From NCBI RefSeq assembly GCF_040436345.1, contig NC_133230.1:21152197-21216196 (forward strand): a stretch of 64,000 bases of DNA. The letters are read 5' to 3'. Source of the DNA: Pagrus major. Its lineage: Eukaryota > Chordata > Actinopteri > Spariformes > Sparidae. Of this stretch, positions 56,729 to 64,000 are shown one piece after another. The notes beneath the pieces were generated by a model. The model was not told the origin of the DNA and ran no database searches. It saw only the letters and a program-made list of their open reading frames with translations. The stretch's first letter is position 1, and the number at the start of each line of letters is the position of its first letter. Both the position numbers and the translations under genes were made by a program.

Positions 56729-56756
56729 CAGCAGCAGCAGCAGCAGCAGCAGCAGC
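56729..56756 (+). repeat. (CAG)9 trinucleotide repeat near btbd7 5' end
   Basis: Nine perfect CAG units plus one C, about 300 bases downstream of the presumed first exon. Non-coding in the model given. Confidence 0.95.
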
Positions 56757-59700
56757 CCAAAGAGCAACAATAGCTCCGCGTTAACGTAAGGCTAACAAAG
56801 CCATCGCAAATCATGGATTTCTGTGTGCACGGGCTGCACATATACACACTTCTTTTGTTTGTGTGAGGCCAGATCGAGAGAAAAGTTCGGCATGAAGGTG
56901 CATTTTCACTTTGCAGATACACCTACATGTTGCTGTTTATTGCCTCTGTGTCAGATAGTTGTTGATGGGTTGTGCTATGGCAACAATGTGGCCTGTCACA
57001 CGCAGTCTGTGGCTTTCTTGTGCATAAGGGTTTAATTGTATCCAAATTCTAATTTCCTATAATAAGATAACATCCAGTTTACATTCAGAGGTCAGTGATT
57101 GCTCAGATTTGCAGGTTTCCTTTTGAAATGTGCAGATATTCTGTCTTGTCACTGTCTACATTATTTTTGCTTCACCCACCCAAAAGAAACATGTTTGCAT
57201 TGTTATCTCGAAAGGTTTCTCTAACAATGTTTATGATATTTGTTGGTTTCACCTTTTCTTTAAGTGGCGAGGAGCCATATGCACACTGTGATAATCCTGT
57301 GATAATCTCACTAAAATTCTGCTTGGACTCAGCTTTCTGCACAGTCTGCCTTCCCCTGAAAGCGTGTCTTTCTGTTTTTTCCTTTGGAAAAGGTGCGTTC
57401 ACTGCACTCTTCTGCATTAAGGTTTGTCATTTGACCAGGTTAAGTATTTGTGTCAGTGCTCCAGGGTCCTGTAATGATATGTAATTATTGGATGTACATG
57501 CTCAGAAGTCCATGACTGGCATGAAAGGCCGTGAGCTTGCAAGTACTTGCCACAGAGTAGCTGAATGAGCTGGACTTTGGCCTGAATGCTGTTTACTCTG
57601 GCCAGTTGGATGGAGAACTCAACAAGGAGCATTGACAGCTCACTTAAAATAAGCACTTATTGTTTCCTGGGCTGCCATTCATTCTCTGGACATTGGCTGA
57701 CAGGCTGTGTTTGCATAGTTGTTAGTGTGTGCACACTTAACATTTGATAAGATGGCTCTGTTCAGTGAACCGTCTTTGTCACATTTGGTATCATCATGTT
57801 TTCTCCGAAAGCTCCAAAAATAAACAAAAAAAAGATGTTGATGTTGACAATCATGTGTGATATTCACCTTTTTGTTTGTGGATAGTGGCTTCCTGAGTAC
57901 AAAATTATAACCAGCTGACAACAGGCCAACAATGTAGTCTGTGAAATGTCAAATATGCAGCACTATGCTTCATATTGTTGGTTGACACAGGCTAATCCAG
58001 AGGCTGCCCACCATGAGTCATCATTGTAGGGACTTTTGTTCCCTCCATCCGTCTCTGTCATTTCAGTGTGTTGCTGTTTCTAGCCCGTTCTGATTCCTGT
58101 AGTTTCCTGTAGCTCTCCTGGCACACACTGTAATCAGTCGAATGGCCTGATTAACTGTTACACTGATTGACCTGATTGGCAAAAACGCTGCAGAGGTAAG
58201 CAGTCCGCTTGGCCAATGAAACCATGTCTCTCCAGCTATAATTTCTGGGCAAAATATGACATCATTATTATTTTTTTCTGTTTTCTCTCCACCTGCGGCC
58301 CATATTCCGCTCGCACATCTTGCTGCGGGATGTGTGCAGACACATCGATACCGTGGAGGTCACTCTGTCAGAAAGTTCTGGTTTCTGCTCACTGCTGCGT
58401 TGCTTATTATGACCCTTTTTTAGAGCGCCTCTGATTGTATCAAATATCCAAAGAGTCAAACAGTCTATAATTACTGTTTGAAGCAGTATTTTTGTCCAGC
58501 TTGGTTAGCAAAGCACATAATAGCCAACTCTCCCCCACAGCTTTTGTCAGAGCAAAACTTTATTTTGTTATATTCTCCAGAAGCATATTATAAACTGCAA
58601 TTATAACAAGGGATGAGTTGACATAATTTGATTGTACTTTTTATTTTAATTGGACAAGGCCTGCATCTTTTTTTTCTTTGTCTGGTAGTCAAAAAGTCAT
58701 TTATCAACGTCTCTTCTGGGATAAGAGTGGCGGCACTTCAAGAGATAACAGCATGCCAGCAATGGACTAATAAATAATCCCTGTTGAAGACATTATATTG
58801 AAGAGCAGCTGCGCATTTGAGAGCTTTGACATAGAGCACTTTGCAGCTACTGTGTAATTTTAGACAGAGATGCATTTGGGGGATATGTTAAGCTGTTTCT
58901 AGAGTTGCTGCCCTTTCAATCAGGTCTGCCTGTGATACTGGCACAGTGATTGCTCTTCTGAAGATTAGGGTCTGCATCATTGAGCCTAACAACAAAGATT
59001 ACTTATCAGAAGGTGGTGATTTCATCATTTCATCATTTCATTCTTCACATTCACAGTGGGACCAACAGAGAACAGCACTTGGGTTTCTTTGTGCCAGAAA
59101 TATGAATTTCTCAATCATCTGCTACACTGCCCAAGTAATTCTTCTCATCATTTTTGATTGTTGAAGTCTTGTCATGTCAAAGCGGCTTCGTTACTGCTGT
59201 CACTTTGATTTAAAGTGTTGGCTGTGTGTGTTTCATTAGCAGAGCTTTGGTTAAAGGGGATGCCCCCTAAAAACCTGCATTCAAATTATAATAACGTGCT
59301 GCTGAAATTGAAGAAAATCCAGTTACCTACCTACAGCTTCCCTTTTTTCCAGCCACATTGAGGAAATCCACATAAATGATTGATAAAGTGCTTTGACTGT
59401 CATTTGAATAATACATCGGTCCTGTTCTTGTGCCAAGCATTTTTGTATGATAATGTTCTGTGGGAGGCTGGGATACTGTCTTTTAAACCTTCACAAGTGA
59501 CTGATTTAGATAAAATAAAATTGTCAACTAAGGCAAGGTGAGCAGTTTGAAAGGTTGCATATGTTTGTGTATGTGCGTAGTGAAAGAGAGAGAGATAGGT
59601 GGGGGCAGGGAGTGTCTCCTGTCACCTCTCATTAGGGACGTATAGTCCAGCTCGGCCGGCGTCTGCCTCCCCCCTTCCTGTCTGTGGCACTGCCCTCCTC

Positions 59701-61139
59701 TGCTCCCAGCCAGAGCACAACAGAGCAGCAGACAGTCTAAACTGCAGAAAAGTGTCTCAATGTTCAACATCAGAGAGATCATGACAGAGATGCTGCTTAC
59801 TGAATGGTGTGAGTCAGGTCTCAAGGAAATAGCTGTCCTAAATTATGCTTTTAGAATTCTGCACTGCAGCTGAAGTTAAATTTGGTTTGCTCATTTGAAC
59901 AAGTTAAAGCTGCGAGTGTGCCGAGTGCGTAGAGTCAGAGGATTGTTCAATTGATGTGTTGCTCGCTTTGTTTTATTCTGCCTGTGCTGTGCTCCTTTGA
60001 GGACCCCCAACCCGCCCCTTGCTCTCCTCCCCCACCCACACCTTCTTTTGTAAACAAGACAGTATATATCTCAGGGGCTTCCTCCTCTCCTACATATTCA
60101 AATTCAATTTCTAATTTTGTCCAAATGAATTCCCTATGAAGATGGGGCTTATTTAAAGCAGTCTAATGAAATAAAGATCAACCAACATTTTTATTGGAGT
60201 GCTCCAGTGTGACTGCTTGTGTAGAGTAAGAGGCTGTGGTTTTCCATTGAACCCATGGGAGGCTGTGAAGTGCTGCTCTACAGGGGCAGACACAATGATT
60301 TATTAGTATGGTAGGCAGGAAAAACTAGCAGGCCGAGATAAAACGGATCTCCCATCACACTCCAGTTCTCCGTCTGGTCTCACATAGAAGAGAGACCGAA
60401 TGTATGTATATATACGTATGTTTTTTTTATCTAGAGTTATTAAAAGGTGCATAGCAATGAAAATTAAATTTCCACAGCTCTTTATAATGTTTATAAAAGG
60501 GCATATTTATCCAAAGTTACCCAAGATGTCGGTTCCATGGAAAATTGCAAAGTTCTTGGGAAAATAATCAAAATAATCTGCTTGCTAAAGCCAGATATAC
60601 TCAGTTTGTAATTAATAGCCTGATGGATGGAAAGTATGCTTAATTAATGAGGTGCCCTGTTTTCTGTTAGATGGTAGCCAGTGACAGTACAAAGGAGAGA
60701 GCAGAAAAGTTACTAAGGGCACCTTGACTGGTGCCATGGCTGGCAAGAACAGGCTAAGGGGAAAAATGGCTGTATGGAGCTATTTGCAGTTGCTCACCTC
60801 AGTCACACAGCGATGTCTTATTTTGAAGCATATAGATTAACGACCACCTTAAAATCTAATGTCTTGTCCAGTAGAATCAGCAATCATCAAGGTAAATATA
60901 ATTTTATATGTCTTTCACAAAAGACAGTAAGTGCAGGTGTGCTAATAACATTATGGCTCTTGTTGTAAAGTGTCCCAGTAAGCATTGCAGTGTACATGTA
61001 CAATACCAGGAACCTGACACTGAAGCAGCTAAATGGAATCCAGCCATCATTCATCTTATTTACCTGTGCTTTTCCCTCTGTTAACTGTTAAAATGGGAAT
61101 GTATGTTTATGGCTTATCCAGTTATTAAGTACATGATCA

Positions 61140-61930
61140 ATTAGGGCTGAACAACTGATCGAAATATTATCGAAATTGCATTATGGTAAAGTGCAATATC
61201 TAAATCGCAGGAAGAATTTTTTTGATAAAGGTAAAAGTGTCACAATCTACCATTATAAATGGAGCATAAAGTGACACACGGTGCTATGCACAATCTGATA
61301 TCGCCACGTGGAATTTGTTTCTGGAACATCGTAATGAACGTTGCCCCAGGACAATCATTGACAGTGACCAATCATTTTTTTGTGAAGTCATTGTTTAGTG
61401 ACTCAGCGGAAAAAGACCAGAAAAATAATCACATTAGGGAAGTTATCCTTTCAACCATGTGTTTTAATGTTGTGAAAGGGTTTATTTAAACCCAAACCGT
61501 ATATAACAGTAAGTTCCAAAGAGATACGAATGCTGGGCTCCTTAGTGACGTCCCATTGTTAACCCACTCAGCCATGATGGCTCGCTTCTGATGCGGTTGT
61601 CGTTGCTCTTTTGTAAGGTGAAATCATGTTCCTGGAGCTACATTAATTATGATGTTCTTGGAACATCACCAGCATGGCGATATCAGATACAGCGTGGTGC
61701 TACAGAGATGCCCCAGCCTACAAATCATATTCTCAGGATATAATGGAACATGCTAATATGTAAAGACCCCAGCAAAAATCACCATGTATTTATGTAAAAG
61801 TACCATTTTTATTTTTGGTGTGGCATTTAAAAATGACTACTCCTGATACGAGCATGAATCATATTGCAGTCACAATATCTGTCAAAGTAATCGCAATATT
61901 ATTTGTTTTATTTTACATATCATTCAACCC
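61140..61930. repeat. Dispersed repeat copy related to 29545-29780
   Basis: Contains GGGCTGAACAACTGATCG, repeated GCAATAT/GCGATATC motifs, GGTGCTACAGAGATGCCCCA and CCTACAAATC, parallel to the copy in unc79 near 29600. Resembles the 'agggctgcacgatat' class of fish repeats; non-coding. Confidence 0.5.
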
Positions 61931-62956
61931 CATGACAGTATTTCATCACATTGCTGCAAAAATCATATTAAAAGTCCAGTATTGCAATAAACCCTGTCAA
62001 TGCAACAACACATTAAGCAACCGCTGTCTAAATACATGACAAAATGTCTGACGCTAGACACATTTGCATCATCTATATTGTCATATCACCCTCCCCTATG
62101 ACATGTAAGACACTAAGGTTGCATTCCCACATGACATCTCCCATCCACACTGCTGTTAAGCACTCAGAAGAGTTTCACTGAAAAACTACAAGTCATCACA
62201 GCTATGATGCAGTGCTTTGTCTGATTGTACAGACATGAATTGTAGAAATCCAACTTTTGAAAACTAGCTTGGTGATTCTTTAATAGGAATTAAATGAAAA
62301 TGTCATACTAAGCTGCTTGGCTCTAATTGAAATGACCTTGGTCAATGAATTTTTCATTAAAATCGCAATATAATTATACACTGCATAGATATGAACACAC
62401 TGAACTGGAAAAACGTCCAAATTATTTGTCAGACTTCAAATGTTTACACTATTAAAATGGACAAGATGGGCAAAGGCAGTGTGTTTTACCTTCCTCTGAA
62501 CATCGTGTACATCTGCATTAGATTTGTTGTTGACTGCCAGTTGGTGTTTCCTGAGGGCTGAGCAGAGGAAGTGTCTGTTAACCTAAGTCACCGAAGAAGA
62601 TTATAGATAGAAGCCCCAACACAAAGTCTTCAGATGAAGACTCAAAAAACCCTCAGCATTCAATTTTAGCACAAATTCCAGGTCTGTAAGATTGCCAAGG
62701 CAGCAATGATTCATGATTGCACTGGAATCAATGTGCCTGAAATAGTGTGATAGATCGTAATAGAGGCCCCTCTGTTCAGCTTCCTTAACATTGACGCCCC
62801 TGGCCATTCATTATCTTTGACAAACAGTTCAAACTCATCATGTTGTAATCCCTGTGAGATGTTAGTCAGCAGCTTTTTAAAAAAAAATCATTCACTGTTT
62901 GACTTAAACATCTCTCTTACTGTTCTTTCTGTCCTCTTTCATCTTCCCCCCTCCAG

Positions 62957-63185
62957 GCATGGCAGGCTGGGCCCGGGGCTCTGAGGACACTTCAGAGGAT
63001 CCGCGCCTGACCCACGACTGAAGATTGAGAGGAATAACGTTGTCTGAGCAGAATGACTCAGCAAGAGGGGGGACCCCCGGATAGCAAGTGAAGAGAAGTG
63101 AGGATGGGTGCCAATGGATCCAGCTATCCACACTCATGCTCCCCACGCATAGGGGGAAATGCACAGGCACAGCAGACTTTTATAG
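62957..63185 (+). CDS. btbd7: btbd7 first coding exon (5' UTR 62957-63103, CDS 63104-63185), partial gene
   Basis: Acceptor ccctccag. The ATG at 63104 opens MGANGSSYPHSCSPRIGGN then AQAQQTFI and one base of G, ending at donor gtacgt. It matches the recalled BTBD7 N terminus (MGANASNYPHSCSPRVGGN). BTBD7 is a roughly 1,130-residue protein with two BTB domains and a BACK domain, linked to SNAIL2/E-cadherin control and branching morphogenesis; those domains lie beyond the window. G2 and S6 fit an N-myristoylation signal. The 147-base leader holds two short upstream ORFs. The gene diverges from unc79, as in mammals. Confidence 0.92.
62959..63021 (+). CDS. btbd7 upstream ORF 1 (20 codons)
   Basis: ATG to TGA in the leader exon, encoding MAGWARGSEDTSEDPRLTHD. 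The ATG lies two bases into the exon, so its initiation context depends on the upstream exon. Confidence 0.4.
   Translation: MAGWARGSEDTSEDPRLTHD
63053..63091 (+). CDS. btbd7 upstream ORF 2 (12 codons)
   Basis: ATG to TGA, encoding MTQQEGGPPDSK, ending 12 bases before the main ATG. Could modulate initiation at 63104. Confidence 0.4.
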   Translation: MTQQEGGPPDSK

Positions 63186-64000
63186 GTACGTATTTTATTT
63201 TATCGGTGGTGTAATTACAAGCGTCGTGATAGGTTGCACAGTTAGCAAAAAGTCAGCTCCGTTGGATGATTTTGTATTTCCAGTTAGCAAATGATAAAAG
63301 ATCTCTGTTAGGTGACCAAATTACCGAGTTTCCCACTCTCTTCTGAGCTGAAGTAACGTGTTAAAACTGTATTCCTGAGCCTAATTTGGCACCATGCTTC
63401 CCTGCTACAAACACAATGGGGGTCTCGCATCACCAAACTAACACTTTAGATGAGCTTAACCTGCTTCCATGGCAACTAATCGTGCAAGAGGTGAATATTT
63501 TTGTGCATGAGAGCTCTTGAACTGGACTATTGACTCATACAATGGACAGAGAGGCATTAAAAAGCAATCTGCAATGCATCTACTATTCTCCACCATGTGG
63601 ATGTCATGAACTATTATGAAGGGCAGAGAAACATGTGTCCTACGTGGGTGGTTAACCAAAATCACATGAAGCATTTGATCTGTGCTGGTGGTGTGACGTG
63701 ATCATGATAAGGCTGCTGGCTACCAGTCAGGAGGGAGCTAATCTGGTGTCATGATGGTCCCTGTGACCAGCTATAAGCTGCTTGTTTAACTGTCACATTT
63801 TCTGCAGAATGCCATGACAGCTACAGTCCAATTTCAGCAGATGTTATTGTCGAGAGAACATGACTGTATTACAGCTAGAATATTTCTGTATAACAAGTCT
63901 GAGATATAGGTTTTATTAGTTTGTTTATGTGTGTATATATATATATGCCCACGATAATGACAGTCATGATATAGCGATTCCACGATAATAACAAGACAAT
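63186..64000 (+). other. btbd7 intron 2 (5' part)
   Basis: Begins with gtacgt. Contains a short TA run near 63934-63945. No further exon is seen before the window ends. Confidence 0.6.

Larger units (their letters stand above)
56436..62956 (+). other. btbd7 intron 1 (inferred)
   Basis: About 6.5 kb. Holds a CAG repeat near its start and a dispersed repeat copy at 61140-61930. No other coding sequence is recognised. Confidence 0.5.

Noticed and set aside
1-64000. CRISPR arrays, bacterial operons, prophage or ribosomal RNA genes
   Set aside because: The direct repeats seen are simple microsatellites and the sequence is vertebrate nuclear DNA; no rRNA-like stretch was noticed.

Overview
The window is nuclear DNA of a ray-finned fish, probably a percomorph teleost. 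It has split vertebrate genes with GT-AG introns, long CA/GT microsatellites, non-LTR retrotransposon debris and several small inverted-repeat elements of the kind common in teleosts. Three genes can be read by their proteins: prima1 (+ strand, left), unc79 (- strand, middle) and the start of btbd7 (+ strand, right edge). This matches the PRIMA1-UNC79-BTBD7 neighbourhood known from human 14q32: prima1 and unc79 converge, unc79 and btbd7 diverge.

Layout. 1-1542: flank with one degenerate inverted-repeat element and a G-rich tract. 1543-14485: prima1, four coding exons giving a 155-residue protein, a probable TATA box and a 3' UTR with two AATAAA signals. Its last intron (8.2 kb) carries an inverted-repeat element, a dead non-LTR retrotransposon 3' end and other dispersed repeats. 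14486-18600: gene-free, with a 90-base perfect GT run. 18605-51121: unc79, read here as 49 constitutive coding exons adding to 2,623 residues (recalled human protein about 2,635), plus two in-phase candidate cassette exons. 51122-56329: gene-free, with one inverted-repeat element. 56330-63185: the 5' part of btbd7, with a probable non-coding first exon and the first coding exon; the rest of the gene lies beyond 64000.

Functions. PRIMA1 anchors acetylcholinesterase tetramers in neuronal membranes through a proline-rich attachment segment. UNC79 is a very large helical-repeat scaffold of the NALCN sodium-leak channel complex, with UNC80 and FAM155A. BTBD7 is a BTB/BACK-domain protein involved in epithelial remodelling. 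The genes are syntenic neighbours and do not form an operon-like unit.

No undescribed biological system was found. The points most worth checking are the two in-phase cassette exons and an in-phase alternative acceptor in unc79, the lack of one human-type exon segment, a weak donor in prima1 that would permit an alternative C terminus, and two upstream ORFs in the btbd7 leader. Comparisons with human proteins are from memory, without database searches.
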